This document shows positions 26,101 to 36,989 of a DNA stretch of 64,000 nucleotides, piece after piece. Position 1 is the first letter of the stretch; every line of letters starts with the position of its first letter. Origin of the DNA: Diphasiastrum complanatum (Eukaryota > Streptophyta > Lycopodiopsida > Lycopodiales > Lycopodiaceae); NCBI GenBank assembly GCA_029204225.1, contig CM055110.1, forward strand, positions 35,687,239 through 35,751,238, in the 5' to 3' direction. The position numbers and the translations under genes are program-made. The notes below the pieces were generated by a model, which saw only the letters and a list, made by a program, of their open reading frames with translations, had not been told where the DNA came from and made no database searches.

Positions 26101-29100
26101 TAGCCTGCTACTACAGCAGTAATACGGGCCATATCACAGCAGAATGCCCAAAGAAAGTGGAAGACGGTAGAAAGTTGCTCATGCATGTGTGGCAGATACA
26201 GAGGATAAGGAAGAGGCGGTGGCTTTAAGGGTACTCTTCGAGCAAGCCAAGGAGACTCGTCCAAAGGAATTGCTAACAGAACGGAGAAAAATCAAAGGGA
26301 AAATGATAGGATGTTCAAGGAGGACGACTTCGAACTGGCCTAGCAATCGGAGGGAAGAGCATAAGCCTGGACTCACAACATGGATGGTATCTAGATTCGG
26401 ACATCACAACGCACATGGCCTTCGACAAGTCAGTTTTCTCATCATATATACGATAATACATTGCCACCATAGAGGGAAGTACTGGTCCGGGCTTAGGGCT
26501 GGAACAAGGCATCCGACATTACTTCAATATCTTTGCAATTGGCAGAGGGGCAAAAAGGAACAGTGCACGATGTCCTATATATGCCTTGAACAGCGAAAAT
26601 TCTGGTTTCAGTGAGCAAGATGAGAGATATGGGGATGTATTTGAGATTCCTTGAATAGAATATAAGGTCCTGAAGTAGTGGAGATTTTTGGCAATGGGAA
26701 TACGTGAGGATTGACGCCACAGGCTGGAAGGAATGGTCACTGGACAGTCATGTATGGTGCACGTGTGGCCATTTCAAGACCAAAAAGGATTACCTGAAAT
26801 TTTGCAAATTCAGGCATCTGAGTGCTGAAGCAGAGAATATTGTGAAAGAAAATTTTACAATGGGATTGCAAAAGCATACATTCGTATGGAAAAGCACTCG
26901 GCGTCGAGAAAAAAAACATTCAGGAAGAGGACACGGATACGGACCATAAATTCCTTATTTTTCAAAATTGGCCTTTTCAGAATTGAAAGACATGGCTTTT
27001 CAAGGGTTTGGACTGAGCCCACATAGAAAAAATCAGAGAATCCAATTTTTGGTTTTAATATATGTAAATTTTATTATTAGTTACAAGAAATTCGATTGTA
27101 CATAGATCAAACACACTATAGTTTACAACCACTCTCTAATTTGCAGTCAATTTCAATCATTTAGAATGAGAGAAAATGTAATTCTAGATGATATAGGTAC
27201 TGATTTTTTGTGGATCAGCCTAAACCCTAAATCCAATCGACTTAGATGAATCTTAATCGTGGCTATCAATGGGTCGGAGACTCAAGAAACTATGTTTGAT
27301 AAGGGAAATGTTGATAGTAAAACTTGTTCACAGTGACAGCTGTTGACCCATCAAGACGGCACCGCTAGGAGAGGCGCGAATAGGAGGTCACATGTTTAAT
27401 TTCTAATGCATAAGGATGAACATGAAGTCTTAGAAATGTCGTGCATTAGAGAACTGAAAAGGCTCCGTTCATGGAGCTGAGGTGAGTAAATGAGAAGGGA
27501 GTTTCAAGCCTGTGGCACAAAGGAGGGGAGGCACTAGGAACTTTTGATGTCATATACCCTCAAAATAAAAACAGCTTGCTTGGTACAAAAAATCAGAGTG
27601 TCATAGAAATGATAAGTTGTATGATTTATGACAAGAAGTTGCCCAAGTTTCTCAGGTATGTGGTGTCTGGCACAATTATTTATATAGGTGGTAAAACACC
27701 AAATCAGGCACTCCAAGATACAACCCCAGAAACATTGTGGATGGTAATAAGAAGACAAGAGACCACTCACATAACTAATTTTTATGCAAAGCTTGTGCCC
27801 ATGTACCTGAAGTCTAAATGCATAAGTCAGATACTGTGCATCATTGCCGATTATCCCACAAAAGCCCAAAGTTAAAAGCTATATGATCCTGCAAGGGTCA
27901 AAGTCTTGTTCAGGGATTTAGTGTTTGATGAAGACAACTAGGTGGAAGAGACAGGTACCACTGAAGACCATAATAATTAAATGGGAGAGTCGAGGGGAAT
28001 GCTCACATGAAGACAATCAAGAAGTGACAACAGGGGATGCTGTGGAAGAATGAGAGCAAGCAGAATGTGAGAGGAAGGAAAAACCTTCAGAGACGCCAAG
28101 GTAATTGAGGAACCAATTAAGCAGATCAACAAAAAATCAAAAGGGCTCCACAGAGGTACACATGCAAAGAAGGGGATAGCCATGGTCTTCTACATATTTG
28201 CTTGAAGCACAACAGAGTCCAAAATGGGAGGCATGGCATAAGGCCATGAAGGAGGAACCGGTCACAGGAAGGAGGAAACCAGAAGAAAGGTCATAGGAAG
28301 AAAAGGCATACCAAGACAAGTACAAGTGAGATAGAAGAATAGATAGATCCATAGCATGGTTACACAAATAGAACGTAATGATTACAAAAACAAATTTTGC
28401 ATTGCAATATGGCTGTATTTCGAGACATGGTTCAGGAAGGAAAATTGTTTCTGAAGCGCTGCCACATTGATAGAATGTTCGTGGACATCATAACCAACCC
28501 ATTGCATCACATGTCTCTTAATGAGTTAATGGGAGTCATTGATTTAGAAGCTGAACTATGAATGAAAAGAGCAATTGTTGGTTGGTTAAACGTAACGAAT
28601 TCATGATTGATGATTCATCTTAAAGTGAAGCATTATGGAGATCCGTGTGGCATCACGAGACTAATAATATTGTTACCTTTTGATTTTCTTATCACAACTG
28701 GTTCTATTTACTGCAATCACTTTGAGATCTGGTCATGTGATTAAAGTATGTACAAAGTAACTTTGACTTCATCAACCAGTACGAGTATTCGTGGCGATTA
28801 TTGTTTTGCCTTTCCTGTGTTATGTTCTGAAGAAAGATCAAGCTAACAGCTTTCATGGTGTCCTTCGTGCTTCCATTATCAAAAGAAAGGTGGCAACCAC
28901 AGGATAGACTTCGATTAATACAACAAAAAAGTTGTATTGGTCATCTGAACTCAACTACAGTGTATGCAGTTTATCATTTTAGATCTTGCCGACAAGCGCT
29001 AAACCTTCAATACCCGAACCAAAACCAAATACCTCACATAGGTCTTTCTCGAGGAGCCATTTGTCGGCTGTCCAAAAATCTAAATGTATGTTGAGCTTCT

Positions 29101-30662
29101 CTCCTAAAAGTGCTTTCTGTGTCTCTAAAACTTCCTTCCTTTCTACAATCAGCTGTTTCTCCGACTTCAGCTGCGCCATTGCCAAATGCGCTGCCAATAC
29201 AGATCAAAAAATCTTAGGTTAATAAGAGATATCGTTCAAACATGATTACAGCCCTCACAAGCCGAATTTAAGTTGTTCTGCCAATGCTTACTATTTTCTG
29301 CACTCTAAAATTTACCTCCCCATTATACTGCCATTTCCAAACCTGATAGTAGTGAGTTGGGAAACGAGGATAAAAGAAAACACTAAACTGCGAGCAGACT
29401 ATAGAGAGTAACACAGCGGCCAGAAAATGGCAGTCTACAAGGGCATTTCGGATTGATAAATGATTATGCTGTCAGTGAAAGGAAAAAAGTCCTACATACT
29501 CTTCACACCTGAACAGCTTTGATTAAAATATCTCACTTAAGCCTTCTAGGCATCAAATCTTACAAGAAAAGAAGGCCGAAGATATGCAAAAGCGAAACAT
29601 GTACAGCTTTTATGAGGAAAACTAAAGGCCTCGTAAGAATAATTAGAAGTTTTAAAAATCTGTAAGAATAGAGCGTTTGTTGTTTGCAGCACGATTATTA
29701 GAAGCAAGAACAAAAAGACAGATTTGCCAAGGGAATGCAAGCAGCTGTGTTATTAATTCATAATGATATGAGCTACAACTAAACCTGAATCCAGTTGATA
29801 CGATTGTGCGATCACAGCAATCAAACGATATAACTGTGTCATTAGCATTCCTATAATCATCGTTTTAGATCGCTTTAGAGAAAAACTGTACATTACAATA
29901 CAACCAAAGGCAGAAACGAACGATGAGTTTGTCCCTAATTCAGCCACGGACCTCCAGATTGATACATAGCTTTTGTAAGGAAAGATAATTGAGTCATAAG
30001 AATAAGCTGTAAAAATCTGTGAAAACTAGAGCATTTGTGGTCTGCAGCACTTGTTTAACAAGCAAGAGGCAAAGCAAAAGACAGATCTGCGAAGGGCATG
30101 CAAGCAGCTGTGAGATTAATCCATAACAATATGATCTACAACTCAAACCTGAATCCTGTCAATACGTCTGCGCAATCACTGCAATCGAACACTACAACTG
30201 TGTCATTATCAGTGTTGTATGATAACAGCGATCTTACAGAAACTGTCTAAGATACAGCATAAGCCAAGCCAGTAATCAATTTACAGAGATTTCTAAGCTA
30301 CAGCACAAGCAAAGACAGAAACGAAAAATGAGTTTCTGATACATTCAAAAACTGACCTCCAAATCTGGATCGTGAACACAGAAAGTGATGCCAGATCGCC
30401 AACGAAAGCAAGCAACTCCAAAGGCAGCGTTTCTCGTTAGCTCTCCGCCATAGCCAGATTTGAACGTTGCCCCCTTGATTTGAACTTTGACGTGCGTTGA
30501 CGGTCGGTCTTGGAAGATGACCGTCACCGACTCGCTACCCGGAGCGTCAGAAGCCCCCGGCCAGTCGCTGTGAAGGGCATGAAGCTTAGTTATAATATTA
30601 GGCTCTAAAAAAAATTTCAAGACTTTGGAGTGGGTGAGTTTGTAAAGGAGGCCTCTTTCCAT
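17521..30662 (-). CDS. nine-exon gene for an unidentified coiled-coil protein (719 aa)
   Basis: Exons: 30662-30357, 29170-29033, 25244-25133, 24896-24823, 24675-23827, 19134-18901, 18411-18319, 18165-18031 and 17739-17521. All introns are GT-AG. Every junction is phase 0 except 25133/24896, which is phase 1 and restores a Glu codon. The lengths sum to 2160 bases with one stop. Residues 1-102 form a non-coiled head (GATFKSGYGGELTRNAAFGV, CFRWRSGITFCVHDPDLE). Residues about 103-490 are heptad-rich, strongly so at 211-400 (KQKADKLKKTVSELEMLHKE). A second short coil covers 500-571. Residues 572-719 are basic and Ser/Lys-rich, ending near FFSSAFSIPKVK. I do not recognise the family. The head-plus-coil layout suggests a structural chromosome or cytoskeletal protein, but that is inference. 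The start Met at 30662 and the exon-2 acceptor (29171/29172; an alternative at 29191 breaks phase) are choices; further small exons may be missed. Confidence 0.7.
19474..19966 (-). mobile_element. chromovirus 3' LTR (partial)
   Basis: On the minus strand, a polypurine tract (AAGGGGGGAAGAA) directly precedes TGTCATGCCC, a typical gypsy LTR start, at 19966. The stretch 19474-19723 is repeated at 22189-22438 with about 97% identity by eye. The LTR's CA terminus was not identified; the shared sequence stops at TATA near 19474. Confidence 0.7.
19995..20593 (-). mobile_element. Ty3/gypsy chromovirus integrase C-terminus and chromodomain
   Basis: Order on the minus strand: an integrase tail (QEMLRIARENVWG, YAGLKISPRDFQVGVGY), a GPYKILKKIGSLAHQSELP block with VHPVFHVSRL, then a chromodomain (EPGKILDTRTKRLRNCV, EHLVRWKG, DDSWEHE). 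Chromodomains of chromoviruses are thought to direct integration to heterochromatin. The fragment needs frame changes and has stops. RT and the catalytic integrase core are missing between it and the partner LTR at 22189, so it is a deletion derivative. It lies in intron 5 of the coiled-coil gene, in the same orientation. Confidence 0.85.
20594..22188. other. interior of the chromovirus remnant, no coding domain seen
   Basis: A stretch of 1.6 kb between the integrase remnant and the second LTR copy has stops in all frames and no recognisable gag, protease or RT motif. It may be untranslated retroelement DNA or an unrelated insertion. Confidence 0.4.
22189..22438 (-). repeat. chromovirus LTR fragment, second copy
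   Basis: 250 bp matching 19474-19723 with about eight differences. The match ends abruptly at CACCACT, after which the sequence is unrelated, so the other half of this LTR is missing. Confidence 0.85.
22519..22835. repeat. (TTAA)n plus ACAGATGATTTC minisatellite
   Basis: A run of TTAATTAATTAA (22520-22550) leads into about 270 bases made of ACAGATGAT, TTTCACAG and ATACAGATGATTTCACAG words in many combinations. It lies in intron 5 of the coiled-coil gene, next to the truncated LTR. Confidence 0.8.
22884..23340 (+). other. possible retroelement gag-like fragment interrupted by (AG)n
   Basis: The plus strand encodes an Ala/Pro/Thr-rich stretch, then PIQQLLSHIQRLESSIEDVK, and after the AG tract VLERIQCLHKAGCN. 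It looks protein-like, but I cannot assign it. It lies antisense within an intron of the coiled-coil gene. Confidence 0.3.
23103..23182. repeat. (AG)n microsatellite followed by a G run
   Basis: About 66 bases of AG repeats followed by AAGGGGGGGGGG. It lies in intron 5 of the coiled-coil gene; its transcript would carry CU repeats. Confidence 0.95.
25399..25690 (+). repeat. copia 5' LTR, diverged
   Basis: Begins TGTTAGAATGG. Its last ~100 bases (TGTGTTATGTTCTG, ATCCTTCGTACTT) align with 28790-28885. It is followed by TTATCAAC, reminiscent of the initiator-Met primer-binding site. Confidence 0.55.
28576..28888 (+). repeat. copia 3' LTR, diverged
   Basis: Begins TGTTGGTTGGTTAAAC just after the RNase H remnant. 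Its end (CTGTGTTATGTTCTG, GTCCTTCGTGCTT) matches the 5' copy. Identity is roughly 70% over the best part, so the insertion is old. Confidence 0.55.
29598..30366. repeat. tandem duplication, unit about 365-405 bp
   Basis: The stretch 29598-29960 is repeated as 29961-30366. The offset is 363 bp in the first part (TAAGAATAA at 29634/29997; CTACAACT near 29773/30136) and 405 bp at the end (GACCTCC at 29949/30354), because the second copy holds about 40 extra bases. The unit includes the exon-1/intron-1 border of the coiled-coil gene. Confidence 0.8.
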
Positions 30663-32150
30663 GCTCACCCGCTCACCGGTTTTGGATGTTAGAGGATAAC
30701 ATGTGAGAGGGTCGAGGAGAACAAGCGAGAGGGTCGTTGTGCACTGGCTGCTGCAATGGCTCTTGCAATGCAGGGATCCGTTGGACAACAAATCTATTTT
30801 TGTCATTCATGTGCAGTATATTAGGGGGGGTTGGTCCAGCCAAAACATCCTAAAAGGGTCAAGGGGCCTCACCTCTAATGGTGGTTCGGCCCTACATGAG
30901 AAATAGAGGATTTGCCACTTTCAACCCTGATGGCCTCTTTATTGCCCCGTGCTCCCCAACCAATGAGAGTTTTCCAGGCTCTCAGAGATACGGTTGCAAG
31001 GAGGGGGTGCTAACACTTTTGGTGGAATGATTCACTAGTTTTCTAGAATTATGGTTCCGTAAAAACTTTTGATCGCTAATTCGCTAATGTCTCTTTCCCC
31101 ATTGAATTCGGCTTACAGTTAGAAAAAAATCTTACATGGGCTTGAAAGCGATTTACTGTCTATGATGTGCTCGTGAGGTGCAAGTTATACGCACCGCTTT
31201 GTTTGCTAAGCGGCGGTATTTTTGCCGACCGTCGGGTCTAGGTATTTCGCTAGACAGTACCAACGGTGGGTGTGACTAGTGTGACACTTTAACCAAGGTG
31301 GTGTATTGGTGGACGGCCCGCTCTGGTGTTTCACAGAGGTCGGGTCCAACTGACTTCATAATTGACAAAACGGAAGGACACTTCAAACCTTGACGATTCC
31401 GTATAGCCGGTTAATTCACAAGTCTGATCTAGCAAACCATAAAATAACCAACCTACGATTCTTTTTGTAAACACATTTACCTCAATACGATTCCTGGCTA
31501 CAATTTTTGGTTAATACATCGAGGAACGAAAAAGCAATCCACACCACAGTTACTAAGCATTACAATAATTCCAACCCGAACTCCAACGATTCGCTACCAA
31601 ACTTCAACTAGTTTACTTGGTTTAAGAAATTCAATCATAGCCTACAAACTTTGATCACTTTGTAATCGAACTCCTATCAAAGAATTAGAAAGTTAATGGC
31701 GATTCCAAAACCTCACACTAAACGTTAAGGCAAATGCGCTGAATCCTAGTGTACGTCTTCACATGTCAGATGGTCCCCTATCTTTCAATAAAGGGGTTTC
31801 GTTCAGTAAAGGTTCTTTACAACATTCACGTAGTACTACTAATGAAAAAAAAAAACATTACCTTGTTTCGTTTGAGAATATACCATTCTATCTCTTGACG
31901 AGGGTAATGAATCATTCAATAGGCGAGTACGAAATTTGCAAAATAATAACAAGAATCCATTCACCGATTTGCATACATCATTCACAATCTATATACTGGA
32001 CACATAATTGGATAAATCACATTACCTCAGGTGTGAGAGAAAAGCCGGAAATCGTAGAGGCACTAGTCATGAATGCCACTTTTGGTTTGAGGTAGCCTTG
32101 CCTTCGATCTTCAGAAGGCCGTTTGTACTGGTCGTTTTATGTCGAACTTG
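30663..32150. other. upstream flank of the coiled-coil gene
   Basis: This should hold the promoter of the minus-strand gene, but I could not assign a TATA box or other element. No ORF with recognisable similarity is present. Confidence 0.4.
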
Positions 32151-32920
32151 AACAGGTAGCGAGATCAGAGAACAGAAACTTTGCCACAAGTCTTTGGAAG
32201 GATCCACAAGGCACCGGAAAAATCAGTAGGCAGGTCGCAGTAGATCACACAAGCCTCAAACAGACTGTGGGCAGGCGGTACATGCAAAAACCAAATTAAA
32301 ACAACTCGCAGGTTGTCTGTGTAGGTTTTTGCAGGTTGTGGGCAACAATCGAAGGCATGAAACAGGTCGCAGATGAAGTTGTAGGACGCTAATCTTCTGA
32401 GTTTCGATGTTTTAGACTAATATAAGGCCACCAATGATCTACTTCAGACCGAAATAGCAAAATGCAGGTGCAACAAGGTTAATGCAGGTCGCAAACAGGC
32501 TGGATAGGGCCGCAACAAGCTGAAAAACAGCTCCAGCGAGGGTCTATGGGCTGCTGACAGGTGGTACAGGGCCGCAGGCAGGGCAGGCAGAGGCCGCATA
32601 TACTATAAGCAGTGAGCAGTAGGCGTAGGCAGGTCGAAACAGCCGCAGGTATGATTCAGGCTGCAACCACCCGCAACAGACTGCAAAAAGGCCTCAATCT
32701 CTGATTTTTGGCCGCATGTAGTGATCAAAAGCTGCAACAAGTCTGATTTTTGTTGATTTCGACTGATGCAGGGCCGCAGACAAATAGTTGGAGGCCACAG
32801 GCAACTACAAATGCCGCAGATAGGGCTGAAAAAACCAGCGAATGTGGAGCAGGGCCAGCGAACTGAGGCAGCCTCAACGAGGCTTCAGAGGTCCAGCGAG
32901 CTCCTACGGGGTTCAATTGG
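32150..32920. repeat. degenerate GCAGG/CCGCAG-rich block
   Basis: Words such as GGCCGCAG, CAGGTCGCAG, GCAGGCAG and CTGCAAC recur for about 770 bases without a fixed period. The GC content is well above the flanks. It is followed by a 33.0-33.8 kb stretch dominated by CAAC/AACATCC words. This resembles the composition seen in some long plant LTRs, but no matching pair was found. Confidence 0.45.
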
Positions 32921-34540
32921 CAGGGCAATGATGAGTGTTTCATGACAAAGGACATGAAGCAAGATGCCTTCAAACATCAATAAGACTTTCCCGAGGAGTA
33001 AGCATGAGACAAGAGGGACAATCCCTTCTCCCCACAACGGTATCAACCCCAATATCTCTCCAAACCACAAACAAGCATGCACTAAATCTCTTCAACAATG
33101 AAACTATCAACCCCTAATCAACTATATATGATAAATTTACCATCAATGCAAAACCAATCCACTACAATCACAATGCGAAACAAGCAACCTTCAAGCAGTA
33201 CCCATCAAGCCAAAGATAAGAGTACCCGTTACTAACTATGGAGTTAGCAACACATAAGCCAAAACCAAACCCAACCAAGTAACAAGCGACATCAATCCAT
33301 AACCTACTTCAAACAACTCTCAAGATAGTAACTAACATCCCACTCACTAACAACATAGCAACTAACATCCCACATTCAACTCACAACATCTAACATGCAA
33401 CAATGTAACTCACTCAAACAAACAAGCATGGAAGTAAGTAAACTCAAAGTGGAACTAATCATTACTCTTAAGCCAAGTAATCTCAAAGCAACCAACCTCC
33501 AAGCAACTCACTTGTTCCCACAACATCAATCAACAAACTATGCTCAAGCAACCCACAATCTTGCACTTGTTGGTACAAACCTTAACATCCCCATTCAAAC
33601 AATCCCCAAGAAACAAGCATCATTCATTACTAACTATGGAGTTACTAACATCAAGCAATCCACACCAAACAACTAGCATTGAGCAACTAAACTTCACAAT
33701 AACAAAGGGGAACTAACCAACAAGCTCTCTCAACCAAACAAGCTCTCAACATTATCAACTCCCAAATGTACCAACTACTAACTCACAAAAGCACTAACAT
33801 CCAAATACAAGGAGTTGGCTCCTTCTTATAGAAAAATCCAATGCATCCCCTTCACAATGTCATCTTGCCATTCTTCATGCCCTTCAAGCCCTCTCTGCCA
33901 TTTGTCCTCAACCCATTTGATAGACACCTAGTGGCCTCCATAAGAGAGTGGGGGAGTGATGCATTCAAGGCTCTCTTCCAAAACTAGCCAAGATGCCATT
34001 TTTGTCAAAGGCTAGGGAGGCCATTCAAGTTTCCCCTTTTGTACACCCTAGAAGCCCAAAATGTCAATGGCTAGTGGGTGTACCTCCCAAATTTTTTAGC
34101 CTCCAAGGTGTTTTGGCATTTAATATCCAGATTTTGAGTGAGGCCCTTTTTCAACCCCTATTTTTAGTAGGCGGCCTTCGTTTTTCTTTGGGTACCTGTG
34201 TTTTCGGCTTTCCTTCGATTTTTCAAGGGTCGTGCACCTACTGCTCATTTGTCTGGGTTTTTGGCCTGTTGGGTAACCACCCCACACATTTCATTAATTG
34301 TCCATAAATTGCCCAAACTTTGCTGTCAGGGTTTCTGTGACTCCTTGACACTGAATCCATATTTTCCGGTCCCGTTTTTACCCGAGACTTTTCTTTCTTA
34401 GTATTTTCTTTTGTGGTTGACTTTTTCGACATTCATGACTAGGGCTCCCGCGACAACACGGTTTCCCTGAAAAATACACTAAGTGATCATATATTAGTAA
34501 AAATGGACTCAATACATGGTGAGATTTTAGCACGGTCATA
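32921..34540. other. non-coding, CA-rich then mixed sequence
   Basis: No gene recognised. 33,000-33,800 is strongly depleted in G on the plus strand. Confidence 0.4.
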
Positions 34541-34815
34541 CCGGCTATTTTTTTACAACTGGCCATTTTTTTGAAAAGCCGTAAAATATTTACTGGCCAT
34601 TTCTAAGGCCGCAAAATTTGCTCTAGACTCATTTAGGGTGGGTTGGGACCCAATTCTAGGTGGACCGGCACTCTTGCTCGGTCTTTACAAAAATTGACCA
34701 CAAAATATTTTTGACGGTTTTTTTGAAAGTCAGTTTCTTAATTTTAAACTGTGTCTAGCCACTTTAGGGCCGGGTTGGGACCCAACTCTAAGGCGAATTT
34801 ATGCCAATTTTTCTC
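34540..34815. repeat. two-copy tandem repeat, ~140 bp
   Basis: TTTAGGGTGGGTTGGGACCC near 34635 recurs as TTTAGGGCCGGGTTGGGACC near 34760, with similar flanks (CAAAATATTT, GACGGTTTTTTTGAAA). Confidence 0.55.
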
Positions 34816-34889
34816 TAATAACCGGGTTTTACATGGAGGTTTTTTTAATTATTGTGAACTTAAACTTCAATATTAGCCCAATTTTTCGT

Positions 34890-35101
34890 GCGAAAATATC
34901 GGCTAACACAGCATCATGGGGCATCAAGTCATGCAGCAGCATGAGCAATTTAGCAAACGTTTTGACAGGAAGGATGAATAGCACGGGTTGGAAATCAACC
35001 CATGCTCTCCAAGAGCTAATCCAAGATCTTCTTGCAGATCCTCTCACCCAAGAACAAGCTAAGCGGGTGAAGAATTACATGGAAAGGTTTTTGCTTACTT
35101 G
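34890..35101 (+). mobile_element. possible gypsy polyprotein end
   Basis: The plus strand encodes ALQELIQDLLADPLTQEQAK followed by RVKNYMERFLLT and a stop. It resembles the short Lys/Arg-rich tail found at the 3' end of some plant gypsy gag-pol frames (TRxxAKxLxE...). The similarity is weak. Confidence 0.25.
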
Positions 35102-36000
35102 ATCACTAGTTCTTGATGTCATTTTGAACGGGTGAATGGGTGACATGGAAAGAGGCCCTAAGGCCCTTGCATGAAGGCATATACCTTACAAACCCAGGCA
35201 AGGGTGGTAGTTGAAGGGGTGCATTTGTGACATTGCTTGTTGACACATATTCAAGGTTTAATTGTTAGATGCCAGGAACCACAATTAGAGCTAGCATAGT
35301 CTAATCCACCCAACCATCACATCTACTAAGGCTGATAGCATACACGGCAACACCACGCTCTGGACTAACTCCCAGTGTCACGAGACACCTAACTATTTTG
35401 TGCATGACTATACCAAAATCAGGCCATATGGGCCTCGTGCTAAGGTTAGGCTATGACTTTGCATGTTACTTACATTATCCCACTCTTAATATGGTTTCTA
35501 ACACCTCACTGTCCTCAAGGACTCGTCAATTGCAATTACAGGCTAGTAACACTCCCTCCCCCTTAAGAACAGTCTTAGTCCACTAAGATAAAGGCTGGAA
35601 ATAACTTGCGACGAACGCTACCTCTTTCCCAAGTGGCATTCTCAATAGGCTTGTCTTTCGACTTGGTCAAATATTCTTAATACAAGGTATGACGTGTCTA
35701 AGTCTCTCTAGAATCAAGAATGCATTCTCATTCTTGTGGAAGTTGTTGGGAATCCAATGAACCAGAACACTATCTCCTACCAGATTATTTGATCTAGATA
35801 AAGCTTAGCAAAAGTTCACTATATTGAGATTTGATCTATTGTGATCAAGAAATCAACATTCTATGTGCTAGGATTTGCTAGAAAGAGAAAATGAGAGGCT
35901 AGATTGTTTCCATATCTTAGTAATATCTTCTTGAGTTTCATTTGTTGATTTTCAAGGGAGTGCTAAGTGAATTGGAACAGGTTCAAAGAGAAGATCAGAT
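35102..36000. other. no gene recognised
   Basis: The sequence just before the gag ORF may be a leader or LTR of the copia element interrupted at 36512. A TCACGAGACACCTAACTA word and a T/C-rich tail occur, but no LTR partner was identified. Confidence 0.35.
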
Positions 36001-36008
36001 TATTGCAA

Positions 36009-36511
36009 CATGTCAACCTCAAGTGGCTTCATGTTGGAAGGCAATGATAGGCTTACCTCAACAAATTATTCTACTTGGAAGGTGAGGATGGAATCTTTGC
36101 TTGAGATGAATGATTTCATGGATATTGTTGTAGGTGTGGAGAGGAGAGACCTTTGGCGACTCAAAAACAATTGAGGTATGACAAGAAGACAAAGAAATAT
36201 CTATATGGGATCAAGATGAATGTGACTAATGAACTTCTCAAGGAAGCTGGTAAGTGCACAACACCAAGTAAGGCTTGGGCATCTTTGAAAAAGATTTATA
36301 GGTCCAAGTCTACATCTAGGGTCCTAACCCTAAGGAGGCAAATTTTTCAAAGTCTTCAAAAGAAGGATGAAGGTGCTCATGCTTTTGTTTTGAGAGTTAA
36401 AGCTTTGAGTGATGAACTAGCATGTGGTAGTTAAAGCATTAAGGATGCGGAGCTTGTTCAAGTTTTTCTAAATGGCTTGTTGGATGATCATGCTAATTTG
36501 GTGCAAAGTTT
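36009..36511 (+). mobile_element. Ty1/copia gag (UBN2 type), interrupted
   Basis: ATG at 36009 opens MSTSSGFMLEG, then NYSTWKVRMESLLEMNDFMD, a stop, and after a frame change TPSKAWASLKKIYRSKSTSR and VLTLRRQIFQSLQKKDE. This is the UBN2 gag core of plant copia elements. The frame is cut at 36512 by the start of another element's LTR. It is related to the minus-strand gag at 41400-42107. Confidence 0.8.
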
Positions 36512-36977
36512 TGTTGGATTTCTATTCTCTCCATCCCTATTTCTCTGCTAATCTAGATACATTCACTACTGTTGTAAATACTTGTATAGTGGCATATTCT
36601 GTATAAATACACTTGTTTCCTAATAGTCTGCAGAAATACAAATGAATCGGTGACAATGTCTTGACACCTTAGCCGACATCGACTATTCAGCCACCACTTG
36701 ACTATTCGGCCACCATGCGATTGTGCGGCCATCATTCACCGTTCGACTATTCGGCCAACATCTGACACCGACTATTTAGTCACCTCCGACTAGTCGCATG
36801 TCAATATCAGCTCAAATAATCGACTCGAACAATAGACGGCTCATCAATACCTTCATCACCACCGAATAGAATCAAATATCGTCTAAAGGCGACTACCAAC
36901 AGCATGTAGTGCCTTAATTCTAATTGTAAAGTACAGATTAAATATTCTTTTAATTAGTTAGCCATATGTATATATAC
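36512..36977 (+). repeat. copia 5' LTR
   Basis: 466 bp, from TGTTGGATTTC to GTATATATAC. It contains several copies of CGACTATTCGGCCACC. It aligns with 39633-40002, which lacks about 96 bp in the middle. A TATA-like word (GTATAAATACAC) lies near 36600. Confidence 0.8.
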
Positions 36978-36989
36978 TCAACAACTTAT

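Larger units (their letters stand above)
25399..28890 (+). mobile_element. Ty1/copia element, decayed, with two LTRs
   Basis: Plus-strand domains occur in canonical order between two diverged direct repeats. They are a zinc knuckle (CYYSSNTGHITAEC at 26106, second Cys lost), a protease-region match (YLDSDITTHMAFDKSVF near 26375), a GAG-pre-integrase trace (26800) and an integrase C-terminus (KKLPKFLRYVVSG, NQALQDTTPETLW at 27630-27740). Next come an RT start (QQSPKWEAWHKAMKEE, 28210) and an RNase H tail (VQEGKLFLKRCHID, 28430). The integrase core and most of RT are degraded or missing. It sits in intron 2 of the minus-strand coiled-coil gene, so its orientation is antisense to that gene. Confidence 0.8.

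Noticed and set aside
17521-30662. Identification of the coiled-coil gene as ZYP1 (synaptonemal transverse filament) or SAS-6
   Set aside because: The overall layout is reminiscent, but neither the head nor the C-terminal motif matches what I know of these families; coiled-coil similarity alone is not evidence.
30703-30906. Plus-strand frame overlapping the start of the coiled-coil gene
   Set aside because: Short, no similarity, and antisense to the better supported first exon and its upstream flank.
36553-36735. Minus-strand 60-codon frame in the 5' LTR
   Set aside because: Lies entirely in LTR repeat motifs and is not conserved in the 3' LTR.
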